Source of the DNA: an uncultured Woeseiaceae bacterium
GTDB taxonomy: Bacteria > Pseudomonadota > Gammaproteobacteria > Steroidobacterales > Woeseiaceae
Assembly: GCA_947259985.1 (NCBI GenBank)
Contig: CAMYOJ010000040.1
Coordinates: forward strand, 1 to 64,000
Length of the DNA stretch: 64,000 nt
Direction of reading: 5' to 3'
Shown here: positions 28,996-37,340 of the stretch, piece by piece
Position numbering within the stretch: position 1 is the first letter of the stretch
Layout: each line of letters starts with the position of its first letter
The notes under the pieces: generated by a model
Told to the model about the DNA's origin: nothing
The model's database searches: none
What the model saw: the letters and a program-made list of their open reading frames with translations, nothing else
Position numbers and translations under genes: made by a program

Positions 28996-29897
28996 TGGGG
29001 CACGACCATAATCACGGTCATGAGCACGGACACCATGCGCACGGGAGCAATCTTCGCCGCGTCATGATCGCGCTCGTGCTGACCGGCACGTTCATGGTCG
29101 TGGAGATCATCGGCGGCATTATCTCGGGCTCGCTGGCGCTGCTCGCCGACGCCGGTCATATGCTGACCGACACGATGGCCCTGGCCCTGGCCGCGATGGC
29201 ATTTCATGTCAGTAAACGACCGCCTGACGGCAAGCTGACCTATGGCTACCAGCGCTTCCAGATTCTCGCCGCCTTCGTCAACGGACTCAGCCTGCTGGCG
29301 ATCGTCGGCTGGATCCTGTTCGAGGCTGTAAGCCGCTTTATCAATCCCAGGGACATACTCGGCGAAACCATGCTCGTGGTCGCCGCCGCGGGGCTCGTCG
29401 TCAACCTGATCTCTTTTGCTGTGTTGCATACGGGCGACCGGGAGAACCTCAATATTAGCGGTGCGGCCCTGCATGTTGCGGGCGATCTTCTCGGATCGGT
29501 TGCCGCGATCGTTGCTGCAATCGTTATTATTTACACCGGCTGGACGCTGATCGATCCGTTGCTTTCTATCGCCGTTGCAGGGCTGATACTCAGGAGTGCA
29601 TGGTCGCTCGTCAAACGCAGCGCCCATGTCCTGCTCGAGGGCGCGCCCGAGTGGCTCGATGTCGACGCGATGCAGCAGCGCATCGTCGCGAATGTGCCCG
29701 GTGTCGGCGAGATTCACCACGTCCATATCTGGGGCCTGACGCCGCAACAGCTGATGCTGACCATGCATATGTCGCTGGGCGGCCCCGTCGACAGTCAGTC
29801 GGACGTTATTCGCCGCGTCAAGAGCTTTCTCCAGCAAGAGTACGGCATCGGGCATTCAACCATCGAACTTGAAGTCGACGGCTGTTCTGACCACTAG
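28995..29897 (+). CDS. CDF family zinc/cation exporter (CzcD/ZitB-like)
   Basis: A 300-residue inner-membrane proton/metal antiporter with six hydrophobic segments and a His-rich N-terminus (GHDHNHGHEHGHHAHG). The transport site uses HMLTD in TM2 and HVAGD in TM5, the His-Asp pairs of zinc-preferring ZitB/CzcD. The C-terminal cytoplasmic domain (VPGVGEIHHVHIWGL) is the metal-sensing ferredoxin-like fold. It exports Zn2+, perhaps Co2+ and Cd2+. Translation is coupled to the zinc peptidase before it. The end overlaps the convergent hpt gene by four bases. Confidence 0.9.
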   Translation: MGHDHNHGHEHGHHAHGSNLRRVMIALVLTGTFMVVEIIGGIISGSLALLADAGHMLTDTMALALAAMAFHVSKRPPDGKLTYGYQRFQILAAFVNGLSLLAIVGWILFEAVSRFINPRDILGETMLVVAAAGLVVNLISFAVLHTGDRENLNISGAALHVAGDLLGSVAAIVAAIVIIYTGWTLIDPLLSIAVAGLILRSAWSLVKRSAHVLLEGAPEWLDVDAMQQRIVANVPGVGEIHHVHIWGLTPQQLMLTMHMSLGGPVDSQSDVIRRVKSFLQQEYGIGHSTIELEVDGCSDH

Positions 29898-30427
29898 TCC
29901 GTTGGCGTTATCGTGCCGATGTAGGGCAGGGTACGGTTCTGCTCGGCGTAGTCGAGCCCATAGCCGACGACCCATTTATCAGGTATGTCAAAGCCCAAGT
30001 AATCGACATCGACATCCACTTCGGCGCGCTCGGCTTTGCGCACCAGCGCACAGGTCTTTACCGACGCCGGTTTGTGCGACTCGAGCATGCCGATCAGGTA
30101 GTTCAGCGTGTGGCCGGTGTCGACGATGTCTTCGACGATCAGTACGTGCCGGTTTTCGATATTGCCGCGCACGTCCATGACGAGGCGCACGGCGCCGCTT
30201 GACTGGCTGCCGCTGCCGTAGCTCGATACAGCGATGAATTCGATGACGCGCGGGATCGTCATCCGGCGTGACAAGTCGGCGAGAAATATGAACGAACCTT
30301 TCAAAACGCCGACCAGAACGAGCTGCTCGCGATCGGCGTAATCCTGAGAGATCTGCTCGGCTAATTCCACTACACGGGCCTGGATATCGGCTTCGCTGAT
30401 CAGGACGGTTGGGTCGGTTTGCTCCAC
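29894..30427 (-). CDS. hpt: Hypoxanthine phosphoribosyltransferase
   Basis: A 177-residue purine salvage enzyme that makes IMP (and GMP) from hypoxanthine (guanine) and PRPP. The PRPP loop is HVLIVEDIVDTGHTL; LVGVLKGSFIFLADL and the flexible loop SSYGSGSQSSG are conserved; KWVVGYGLDY binds the purine. The length is normal. It is divergent from a deoxynucleoside kinase gene, so two purine or nucleoside salvage genes share one promoter region. Confidence 0.93.
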   Translation of the reverse strand: MEQTDPTVLISEADIQARVVELAEQISQDYADREQLVLVGVLKGSFIFLADLSRRMTIPRVIEFIAVSSYGSGSQSSGAVRLVMDVRGNIENRHVLIVEDIVDTGHTLNYLIGMLESHKPASVKTCALVRKAERAEVDVDVDYLGFDIPDKWVVGYGLDYAEQNRTLPYIGTITPTD

Positions 30428-30512
30428 AATGCTCTCACGTAGAAAACGTCAGGCGAGCATAGGTGATCTTCGGGGTGGATGCCAGATGGGAATGCGGTAT
30501 GGTAGCCCCGGT

Positions 30513-31148
30513 ATGAAACGGACGATCGCAATAGCGGGCAACATGGGTACGGGCAAGTCGACGCTCGTCGAGTTCCTGCACAAGACCTACAATGTTTCGC
30601 CTTTCTATGAGCCGAACGATGAGAACCCTTATCTGGCGGATTTCTACAAGGACATGAAGCGCTGGGCGTTCCAGTCGCAGCTGTACTTCCTGAGCAACAA
30701 GTTTCGCCTGCACCAGGAACTGGACCGACAACCCGGGGTGGTCGCGCTCGATCGCACGATATTCGAAGATGCCGAGGTATTTGCGACGGCTTTGCACCAG
30801 ATGCGCAAGATCTCGAAACGCGACTGGGATACCTACCGCGGCTTTTACCACGCAATTCTCGACGCGATCCGGCCGCCCGACCTCATGATTTATCTGCGCT
30901 GCTCGATGCGCACGCTGCGGCAGCGAATTCGCCTGCGAGGGCGCAGGATGGAGCGGGATGTGCCGCTGTCGTACCTCAAGCGCCTGGAGCGATTGTACGA
31001 AGGCTGGATCGGCAGCTACGACATGAGCGAAGTGCTCGTGCTCGAGACGGACCGGCTCGACTATATCCACGACCTCGTGCATCGGCTCGATGTCATGGAA
31101 CGCATCGAGTCAGTGCTGCCCGACGAGATTGGCAGGCCGAGCTGCTAG
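30513..31148 (+). CDS. Deoxynucleoside kinase
   Basis: A 211-residue kinase of the dCK/dGK-type family. The P-loop is AGNMGTGKSTL (residues 8-18). ALDRTIFEDAEVFA is the conserved ERS-like region with the catalytic acid, and the LID is RGRRMERD. It phosphorylates deoxyadenosine, deoxyguanosine or related deoxynucleosides in the cytoplasm. ATG 30513 gives the family's usual distance to the P-loop. An ATG at 30486 has a better-spaced GGGGTGGA upstream and would add nine residues, so the start is open. Confidence 0.85.
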   Translation: MKRTIAIAGNMGTGKSTLVEFLHKTYNVSPFYEPNDENPYLADFYKDMKRWAFQSQLYFLSNKFRLHQELDRQPGVVALDRTIFEDAEVFATALHQMRKISKRDWDTYRGFYHAILDAIRPPDLMIYLRCSMRTLRQRIRLRGRRMERDVPLSYLKRLERLYEGWIGSYDMSEVLVLETDRLDYIHDLVHRLDVMERIESVLPDEIGRPSC

Positions 31149-31936
31149 TCGAGACGAAAGCCGGCGCTCGCCAGGTGCCGGGCGCTCGTATCGAATTCCT
31201 CGCGATCGGCATAGGTCAGGACGACCTCGAATTCGCCGGTGCCGCGCCGGAACCAGTCGAGTTTCAGGCCGGGCGACTGTTTCTCGAGGCGCTCGATGAA
31301 GGCCTCCGCCCTGTAGGGTTCACCGAACGTCAACAGCGTTGACTGCCCGATGTCGGAGTACAGCGTATCCGGCACGGGCTTCGTTATCGAGCCGCTGCCG
31401 ATGACGTAATTGAGGTGACGGTAAATGTATCCCGAATACCATTCAGCGCCCGAGGGTATGCCGTAGCCGTTCTTGTTGATGCGCCCCGGCCCGTAATTGT
31501 AGGCGGCCAGTGCGAGATGCAGGTTGCCGTCGTAGCGTGACAAAAGCTCCTTGAGATAGCGTGTACCGGCATCGATGTTGGTGCAGGGATCGTAAAGGTC
31601 GCTCAGGCGATGAATGCCGAGGTGCTTCGCCGTATCGGGCCACAGGATCTGCATGACGCCGTGCGCATTGGCGCGAGAGCGGGCTGTCGCCTCGAAGTCG
31701 CTTTCGCCGCGCGCAACCGCCAGCAGCAGCGACTCAGGCAGCCCGTATGCGAGCGAGGCAGCACGGAAACAGGTGGCGTGGGGAAAGGAATAGGCCGGCT
31801 GTAGCGACGCCTGGTTGGTACTGTAATCCTGCCAGGCGGCGTCGAGGTCGGGGCGCGACGCGTCGGCCGTCAGGGCAAGCACCATGAAGACGATGCCAAC
31901 GACGACGATTACGAGTTTTTGCAGCCGATCGTTCAC
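31145..31936 (-). CDS. Lytic murein transglycosylase (SLT family), envelope cluster gene G
   Basis: A 263-residue protein with an N-terminal signal or anchor (residues 8-26). The SLT domain has the catalytic Glu in AVARGESDFEATARS, then NAHGVMQILWP and LALAAYNYGPGRI. It cuts the glycan strands of peptidoglycan between MurNAc and GlcNAc. A C-terminal 85-residue tail (from about 180) has no known domain. It is the last gene of the seven-gene operon that contains the ExbB/ExbD-like pair and starts one base after the SPOR-like gene, so its cutting is probably linked to that complex. Confidence 0.85.
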   Translation of the reverse strand: MNDRLQKLVIVVVGIVFMVLALTADASRPDLDAAWQDYSTNQASLQPAYSFPHATCFRAASLAYGLPESLLLAVARGESDFEATARSRANAHGVMQILWPDTAKHLGIHRLSDLYDPCTNIDAGTRYLKELLSRYDGNLHLALAAYNYGPGRINKNGYGIPSGAEWYSGYIYRHLNYVIGSGSITKPVPDTLYSDIGQSTLLTFGEPYRAEAFIERLEKQSPGLKLDWFRRGTGEFEVVLTYADREEFDTSARHLASAGFRLD

Positions 31937-31937
31937 C

Positions 31938-32534
31938 TCAGCCCCCCGACATGTCGAGGCCCGTGGCCGTGGAGATGCGCATGAGCTTGTCCTCGATGTC
32001 GGTGTCGTCGGTATATGAAACTGCCACCTCGTAGACGCCAGGCTTCAGTTTGACTACGCGATAGTCGAGCCCCGTTGTTCGCGACAGCTCCGAGACAAAT
32101 CCTTCGGCGGCAATCTTGCTTTTGAAGGGGCTCCAGAACGCATACCAGTTCTGCGTGACGGCCGCTTCCTCGGCAACTGTGTTCGGAGTGATCGCATTCG
32201 GCACAAGGCGCGGATCGGCAAGCGCGGCCGGCTCGGGCGCCGGTGCCGCTTCAGCCACGGCTTCGGGTTCGGGTTCAGCCAAAGGCTCCGGATCGGACTC
32301 CGCTACGGGTTCGGAATCGGATTTCGGCACAAGCGCAGGCGCTGGGTTCGGCTGTGGCTCGGGCGGCGCTTCAGATTCGGGCGGTGCTTCGGCCGGGGTC
32401 GCTGAGGCGGCTGCAACAGTCGAATTCCGGCTGTCGATATCCGACGGTCCGGCGAGTTCCGGCACGCCGAGCACGAGCAACAGAAGCCCAACTGCGAGTG
32501 CTGCACCGGTGAGAACGCCGACCAGTCGAATCAT
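31938..32534 (-). CDS. Membrane-anchored protein with Pro/Glu linker and SPOR-like end, cluster gene F
   Basis: A 198-residue protein. One transmembrane segment (4-26, VGVLTGAALAVGLLLLVLGV) is followed by a long Pro/Glu/Ala linker (about 45-110). A C-terminal 75-residue domain reads NWYAFWSPFKSKIAAEGFVSEL, then YRVVKLKPGVYEVAVSY. This resembles SPOR domains, which bind denuded glycan strands, though the match is by pattern only. The layout anchors it in the inner membrane and lets it reach the wall. It lies nine bases behind gene E and one base ahead of the transglycosylase. Confidence 0.65.
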   Translation of the reverse strand: MIRLVGVLTGAALAVGLLLLVLGVPELAGPSDIDSRNSTVAAASATPAEAPPESEAPPEPQPNPAPALVPKSDSEPVAESDPEPLAEPEPEAVAEAAPAPEPAALADPRLVPNAITPNTVAEEAAVTQNWYAFWSPFKSKIAAEGFVSELSRTTGLDYRVVKLKPGVYEVAVSYTDDTDIEDKLMRISTATGLDMSGG

Positions 32535-32543
32535 GCCCGACCC

Positions 32544-34088
32544 CTAGAGAACGTCTTTGACGCGAATGGCGCGCCAGTCCACATGTCGCGACGACTTCGC
32601 GGTCATCATCGCGAAGTCGCCGAGCCAGTCGCGCAACTCGTCGCCTTCGAGACCCGGCCGAATCGCATCGGTGCAGCGCAGCGGCAGCGCATCCATATGA
32701 TTGGCCAGGCGTCTCGCGACCCTCGCATCGGTTACGACAACCGCGTAGTAGGTATCGAGATCCGGGTCGGGCAGCCACTCGTAGGTCTCGCTCCAGTTGT
32801 ATTTCGCGGTCGTCGTCTTGGCGATCGGAAAACTCAGCATCTCACCGCGACGGGCAATTCGCGCGGTCGTGCGGGCGCGGCACTCGTTACCACCCAGCCT
32901 CACGAGGCCATGACCGGCCTGGTGCTCGAGGAAAAATACCACCGAATCGCTTGTGGCGTCCGTCTGCAGTAACGAGCAATTCCGTGCGCCTGCCAGGTAG
33001 GATGCCTCGCGGATGCCCAGGTCGCCGCCGGAACATTCGGTCGATGACTTCGGCGCGCTGATCCTCAGCGGCGTGATCAACGCGTCTTTGCCCGCGTTGG
33101 GGATCGACACCGGCCGAGCCGTCTCGACTGCGTGGCTCGAGACCTGGCTGACGGTCGCAGGCTGAGGCTCTGGCTGGACCTCGGCGAATGATTCGACATT
33201 GCGCTCAGCATCAGGCAGCACGATGTATGCGCTGGCGCTCAGCGCCGTCACGTCATCTGTTTCGCTTTGCGGCGTGACCGTGAGCCAGTACTGAAACAAT
33301 ACGCCATCGATCTGGTGCGCCTTGCCACTCAGAATGGCATTGGATCGTGTAGCGTCGCTGCTGAGCGTCAATGCCTGCCGATTGGCAAGGTTGTTGCTGA
33401 TGAGTTCGACGGTGCCCTGCAGTCCGCTGGCCGTTGGTTCGTTGACGTCCGTTGCCACGACGTATTCATCGGCTACGCGCTTTTGCATCGTACAGGACAG
33501 CTTGTGGGCGAGGTGCGCGGCCAGCAGGTCGGTCTGTGCAAGCGTAAACGGCACATCGCGTCCGCCCAGGAACGTCTCATCGATACGTGCCTGGCGCATC
33601 GCCTGTCGTTGGGTCGTGCTCAGGCGTCCTTGCCAGTGCTTGCCGAAGCCCGTCACCCAGTTTCGGTCTTCGAGGTCCAGCGCGCGCACGTCGACGGCGT
33701 AGCTGCTGTCGAGCTTCTGCGTCAGCTCGACGCCAATGTAGTAATGAACGTCGTCATGCCTGCAGTCCTGCGGCTGCGACTCGGGAGAATTGCCGCTGCG
33801 TCCCTGCTGCCATCCGACAGCTACCCCGTGAGTAGCAACGGCTGCATCAAGCAGGCGATCACGAATCGACAATGCCAGCGCATTGCTTGCGGAGGCGGGC
33901 GCGTTGTCTCGCAACACGACGAACATCACGGTTTCATTTCGGAATCGTGGATGCTTTTGCAGTTGCTGCTGCACATAAGGAATCAGCTCGTTATCCAGCC
34001 AGCGGTCGAGATCTTTCTCGCGTGACTCGGCAACGGCCGGGATTGCCTGCGCAACGACTACGGTTAACAGGATCAGCAAACGTCGCAT
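32544..34088 (-). CDS. Secreted 514-aa protein of unknown function, cluster gene E
   Basis: A 514-residue protein with a signal peptide (1-20). The N-terminal part (DRWLDNELIPYVQQQLQKHP, then FVVLRDNAPASASNALALS) looks alpha/beta. The middle (about 150-320) resembles no domain I recognise. The C-terminal part (about 340-514) contains six of the Cys residues and a beta-rich region with GLVRLGGNECRARTTARI and YEWLPDPDLDTYYAVVV. It is predicted periplasmic. ATG 34088 overlaps the stop of gene D (TAATG); the open frame upstream is not used. Conserved linkage with the channel genes suggests it is a structural or sensing part of the complex. Confidence 0.7.
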   Translation of the reverse strand: MRRLLILLTVVVAQAIPAVAESREKDLDRWLDNELIPYVQQQLQKHPRFRNETVMFVVLRDNAPASASNALALSIRDRLLDAAVATHGVAVGWQQGRSGNSPESQPQDCRHDDVHYYIGVELTQKLDSSYAVDVRALDLEDRNWVTGFGKHWQGRLSTTQRQAMRQARIDETFLGGRDVPFTLAQTDLLAAHLAHKLSCTMQKRVADEYVVATDVNEPTASGLQGTVELISNNLANRQALTLSSDATRSNAILSGKAHQIDGVLFQYWLTVTPQSETDDVTALSASAYIVLPDAERNVESFAEVQPEPQPATVSQVSSHAVETARPVSIPNAGKDALITPLRISAPKSSTECSGGDLGIREASYLAGARNCSLLQTDATSDSVVFFLEHQAGHGLVRLGGNECRARTTARIARRGEMLSFPIAKTTTAKYNWSETYEWLPDPDLDTYYAVVVTDARVARRLANHMDALPLRCTDAIRPGLEGDELRDWLGDFAMMTAKSSRHVDWRAIRVKDVL

Positions 34089-34900
34089 TATGATGCCTCC
34101 CAGTGGATGTCGCCGCCCGCGCTGATGATCAGCGATCCTCCCTGATGCGCTTCCATCAGTGCATCGAGTCTCGTCTTCAACTTGCCGGGCAGGGTCACTC
34201 CCCAGCTCACTGAGCCGGCGTCGGCCCCGGTGCGGGACAGCGCCTCGATGACGGCACCCGGCACAGTGGCGGATTCCATCTCGTGAAAAGTGTTCGGGGT
34301 CGATGCGTCCCAAAAACTGACGCGGCTTTCGCTGACGGTCATGCGCCGGGCTCTTGTGTCCTCGATCGCGTACAGGCCGACATGACTTGCGGCAACGGCC
34401 CGCATTAACGCAGCGTCCGACTCGAAGCGCAGCACGAATCCGGCCGGTTCTTCGCTGGGCAATGGCTCTGCCACCGGCTCCTCGACGGCCGTTATCTCAG
34501 ACGGCTGGTTTATGGCCGGCACGAACTTCGGCTCCCACTTCGGTCGCGTCAGCGTTACAGCCTGCTCGGCGGCAGCGGGTTGCGGCGCACTCGGTCTTGC
34601 CAGCACCGGCTCGGCTTCGACAGGCGTCGGTTCGACGGGCTGCAGGGGCTCGGGTTCCGGCGCTGCGGGTTCGGGCTTGACGGCTGCGGGTTCCACCGTC
34701 ACCGCTTCGGGTTCGACAGCTTCGGGCGCTGCGGGCTCCGTTGGAGTGAGCGGCAGGCTTTGCACCAGGGCGAAGATGGCCACGAGGCATAGCGACAGTA
34801 TGGCCATGAAACGCATGATGTCCGTTTGCAGATCGGCAGCCCCGCCGACATCCATGTCAGCCGAGCGATTCAGGGGATAAGCGAGCGGGGAGCGGCTCAT
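34088..34900 (-). CDS. ExbD/MotB-like single-pass protein, cluster gene D
   Basis: A 270-residue protein. A cytoplasmic N-terminus is followed by one transmembrane segment (about 29-50) with Asp27 just before it (ADLQTDIMRFMAILSL). This lines up with the proton-carrying Asp of ExbD (FIDVML). A Pro/Glu/Ala linker (52-105) spans the periplasm, and a folded C-terminal domain (about 150-270) replaces the usual ExbD or OmpA end. The gene overlaps the ExbB-like gene by four bases and gene E by one. It should form the stator plug of a proton channel; this is inferred from motif and context. Confidence 0.65.
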   Translation of the reverse strand: MSRSPLAYPLNRSADMDVGGAADLQTDIMRFMAILSLCLVAIFALVQSLPLTPTEPAAPEAVEPEAVTVEPAAVKPEPAAPEPEPLQPVEPTPVEAEPVLARPSAPQPAAAEQAVTLTRPKWEPKFVPAINQPSEITAVEEPVAEPLPSEEPAGFVLRFESDAALMRAVAASHVGLYAIEDTRARRMTVSESRVSFWDASTPNTFHEMESATVPGAVIEALSRTGADAGSVSWGVTLPGKLKTRLDALMEAHQGGSLIISAGGDIHWEAS

Positions 34901-35514
34901 GACGGCCTCAGATGTTGTTCTATTCGTTGCAGGCTTTCGCGCATTTCCGAGGTATCGGCGCGTGCGGCCACGTCGTACTGTTGTTGCAGCTCCGCGCCCA
35001 GTGTGATGGTCTTGTAAACGCGCATCACGTAGCCGCCAACGCCGCCAAATATCGTCGTTGACAGTGCCAGCAGAATGCCTCCGTCGATCATGCGTTCCAG
35101 CATCGCGAACGCGCCTTGTTGCAGAGCAGCGTCGCGATCGCCGAGCGCGAAAATCAGCGCGCTGCGCATACCGATGGCCGTCCAGATGACGCCTGTGCCG
35201 AAGAACAGGGTCGTCCAGATGTCGGTAAGGTGGTCGAGTTGCACTATCTGGTTGATCGGCCGTGAGTCGTGTACCGCACTTTTCAGGCGACCGAGCGTCA
35301 CGAAATAGGCGAGTAACAGCAGCGCGAAAACCGGGATCGAGGAGCCGAGGTTAAGGTAGGCCCAGTGCAACCACTCGCCTGGCCGGCTAATCGCCGTATC
35401 GCTGAACCGAATCAGCTGCATGCGACTCAGCAGGTAGAGTAGCGCAGCGCCACCTGTCAGCGTGCCGAGCCCACCAGCGGCAACTCCCTTGGCAAAATTC
35501 AGGCTGCGGCTCAT
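34897..35514 (-). CDS. ExbB/MotA/TolQ-like channel protein, cluster gene C
   Basis: A 205-residue inner-membrane protein with four predicted segments (about 8-30, 55-76, 100-122 and 146-168). The last two carry the MotA/TolQ/ExbB pattern: TTLFFGTGVIWTAIGMRSAL and GGILLALSTTIFGGVGGYVMR, with Thr/Ser residues in the positions that line the proton path. It is short and lacks the long cytoplasmic tail of ZorA. Its C-terminal 30 residues (ELQQQYDVAARADTSEMRES) look helical. Overlap with the ExbD-like gene supports a stator pair. Confidence 0.75.
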   Translation of the reverse strand: MSRSLNFAKGVAAGGLGTLTGGAALLYLLSRMQLIRFSDTAISRPGEWLHWAYLNLGSSIPVFALLLLAYFVTLGRLKSAVHDSRPINQIVQLDHLTDIWTTLFFGTGVIWTAIGMRSALIFALGDRDAALQQGAFAMLERMIDGGILLALSTTIFGGVGGYVMRVYKTITLGAELQQQYDVAARADTSEMRESLQRIEQHLRPS

Positions 35515-35528
35515 GCGTACACCGTGTG

Positions 35529-36068
35529 TCAGCGGCTTGCCGCGCAGGCCGTGCAGGTTGCTTCGAGCACCAGTTCCACTTCCTGGAACAACTGGTCGGC
35601 ACGGTAGTAGCCGTCGTTATCGAGACTGACCTTCAGAAGGCCACGCTCCTTGTCGCTGAGTTCGCGTTCCATGTCGAACAACACTTTCTGCTTGTTCGGG
35701 CAGGTATGCGAACAGTTGTTGTAATCGCTTTTGAGCGACATGAACTTCACGTTGAAGTAGCGGTTGTAGTATTCCTGCGCCTGGCGGGTGCTCAGGAGAC
35801 CCTGGTCGCTCGACCAGACGAGGAATTCACTGAACTCGCGTTTGTTCTCGGGTTTGGGGTCGCCTTCAGCGATCGACAGCAGATCGTCGTAGTAACGATC
35901 GAAGTGCGCCTGGCAGCCTTCCATCAGCGACGCCTCGACGTTGTCAATGGCCGCACTCAGGTTCTTCGTCTGTGGACTACTGCAAGTGGGCGTTGTCGAT
36001 GCGCACGAAGACAGGATCATGAGGCCCGCTATCACGAGCAGCGCTCTGTTGGTCAATTTGAAATTCAC
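35529..36068 (-). CDS. Lipoprotein of unknown function, cluster gene B
   Basis: A 179-residue lipoprotein: signal segment LLVIAGLMILSSC with the lipidated Cys near residue 22, then a Ser/Thr-rich tether. The body is mostly helical (KNLSAAIDNVEASLMEGC, then EYYNRYFNVKFMSLKSDYNN) and has several Cys residues that could form disulfides. GTG 36068 is chosen because GAGGAG lies seven bases upstream; ATG 36083 has no such site. It starts 26 bases after gene A and ends 14 bases before the channel gene. It probably ties the complex to a membrane. No homologue is recognised. Confidence 0.65.
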   Translation of the reverse strand: MNFKLTNRALLVIAGLMILSSCASTTPTCSSPQTKNLSAAIDNVEASLMEGCQAHFDRYYDDLLSIAEGDPKPENKREFSEFLVWSSDQGLLSTRQAQEYYNRYFNVKFMSLKSDYNNCSHTCPNKQKVLFDMERELSDKERGLLKVSLDNDGYYRADQLFQEVELVLEATCTACAASR

Positions 36069-36094
36069 TGTATTACTCCTCATCAATCCTTAGC

Positions 36095-36910
36095 TCACTG
36101 TTCCAACGGGCTGCGATAGGCCTGCTCGACGCTTCCGGGCGGCGGCCCGGCGACAATGGTCTGTGCAGTTTCGTCGCCGAACAAAATCGTCTTGACGCCG
36201 CCCACGACTTCGATCATCTCGGGCGTGATGATGCCGAACGACTGGTTGAGCTGTTCCATCAGGGTCGCGCGCGCAATCTCCTGGCGCGTGCGCTGGATCA
36301 GCAGGCTCGTCTCCTCCATGTCGAGGTAGATGTCCGACGCCAGCACCGCAAGCGACTGGTCGCCTTTGGCGCCGGACGTAGCGACCAGTTGATAATATTG
36401 CTTGAAGCGCTCCGAGAGACGCATGCCGGAGCGTCCGCGCAACGTCGGCGACGCTTGTGCAGTGGCCTGTTCGGCCTTGCTGCCCAGCAGGGTCTCCTGC
36501 AGCGTCCAGGACGTCATCTTCCTGCCCAGTTCGTTACGCAGCCCTTTCTCGAGGCTCTGCCGCGTGTTGTTTACGGTGTGTTCCATGTCAGGCAGTCGCT
36601 CCTCCATGATCGTCAGCATCTCGAGATAGGTCGCACCAATCTGGCGGGCGAGGCGCTGGCAGCCGGGATCATCTTCGGCGCCGTCGCACTTGCTCTGCTG
36701 GTAGAGTTCCTGCTGCTGGTCGAGTCTGCCGATGACTTCCTGCAGACCGGTTTCCATGTCGCGGGCGACGTTGCCAGTCTGCTTGAGATCCTCGACGACC
36801 GTCGTAGGGAAGAGTCGGATGGTGGGCGCGCTGGCTTTGGCGTCGTACGCTGCGAGCGTCGTCAGGGCGGCCAGGAACAGGGGAAAGACCAGTCGGGCAG
36901 GCGTTTTCAT
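36095..36910 (-). CDS. Secreted helical protein of unknown function, cluster gene A
   Basis: A 271-residue protein with a signal peptide (1-27, cleaved after DAKASA). Long helices dominate: ARDMETGLQEVIGRLDQQQE at about 50-75, a MEERLPDMEHTVNNTRQSLE coiled-coil-like stretch near 110-130, and LDMEETSLLIQRTRQEIAR near 205-225. It is predicted periplasmic. It is the first gene of the seven-gene operon and lies next to the divergent feoAB promoter region. The pattern suggests a structural or scaffold protein; I recognise no family. Confidence 0.65.
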   Translation of the reverse strand: MKTPARLVFPLFLAALTTLAAYDAKASAPTIRLFPTTVVEDLKQTGNVARDMETGLQEVIGRLDQQQELYQQSKCDGAEDDPGCQRLARQIGATYLEMLTIMEERLPDMEHTVNNTRQSLEKGLRNELGRKMTSWTLQETLLGSKAEQATAQASPTLRGRSGMRLSERFKQYYQLVATSGAKGDQSLAVLASDIYLDMEETSLLIQRTRQEIARATLMEQLNQSFGIITPEMIEVVGGVKTILFGDETAQTIVAGPPPGSVEQAYRSPLEQ

Positions 36911-37009
36911 TGCGCGATCCTCGCGGTTGCTTATTGCTGTCTAAGCTACGCGCAGGTCAATGAATGCAAGCTGAACACCGCTTATGTGAAGTATCCGTAC
37001 AATTCCCTA

Positions 37010-37038
37010 TTGCGCATAGTAATGCGAATCATTATCAT
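37010..37038 (+). promoter_or_regulatory. feoAB promoter with overlapping Fur box
   Basis: A -35-like TTGCGC (37010-37015) and a -10-like TATCAT (37033-37038) are 17 bases apart. A 19-base Fur box lies over them at 37018-37036 and matches the consensus GATAATGATAATCATTATC at 15 of 19 positions by my count. Fur with Fe2+ would block the promoter, so feoAB is expected to be on under iron limitation. Confidence 0.8.
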
Positions 37039-37088
37039 TTCAGCCATACTCAGCAGAGTCTCTGAAAACTCAGTATTTATAAGCGCTT

Positions 37089-37340
37089 ATGGCAATCAAC
37101 GGTAACACCCTGGCGTCCCTGAAACGCGGTCAGAAGGGCATCATCAAGTTCGTCGACGCGGTTGATCCCCAGGTTCAGCGGCTCATGGTGCTGGGTTTGG
37201 TCGAAGGTGCCGAGGTCGAGCACAGGAGTTCGGCGATCGGCGGCGATCCCATGGAGTTTCGCTTGTTTGGTTGTGGTATTTCCTTGCGCCAGGAACATGC
37301 AAGGCACTTCCATATATTGCCTGTAGCGGCTGGTGACTAA
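37089..37340 (+). CDS. feoA: Ferrous iron transport protein A
   Basis: An 83-residue SH3-like cytoplasmic protein needed for FeoB activity. Typical features are GQKGIIKFVD, RLMVLGLVEGAEVEHRSS and FRLFGCGISLRQEHARHF. It starts 53 bases behind the Fur-box promoter, and its stop overlaps the GTG start of feoB, so both are made together. Confidence 0.92.
   Translation: MAINGNTLASLKRGQKGIIKFVDAVDPQVQRLMVLGLVEGAEVEHRSSAIGGDPMEFRLFGCGISLRQEHARHFHILPVAAGD

Noticed and set aside
32200-32420. Imperfect GGTTC/GGCTC repeats, also at 34600-34750
   Set aside because: They encode the Pro/Glu/Ala linkers of the SPOR-like and ExbD-like proteins; low-complexity coding, not a mobile or regulatory repeat.
34088-35514. 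Assignment of the channel pair to Zorya-type phage defence (ZorAB)
   Set aside because: The ExbB-like protein lacks the long cytoplasmic tail of ZorA, there is no peptidoglycan-binding OmpA domain on its partner, and no helicase or nuclease genes follow.
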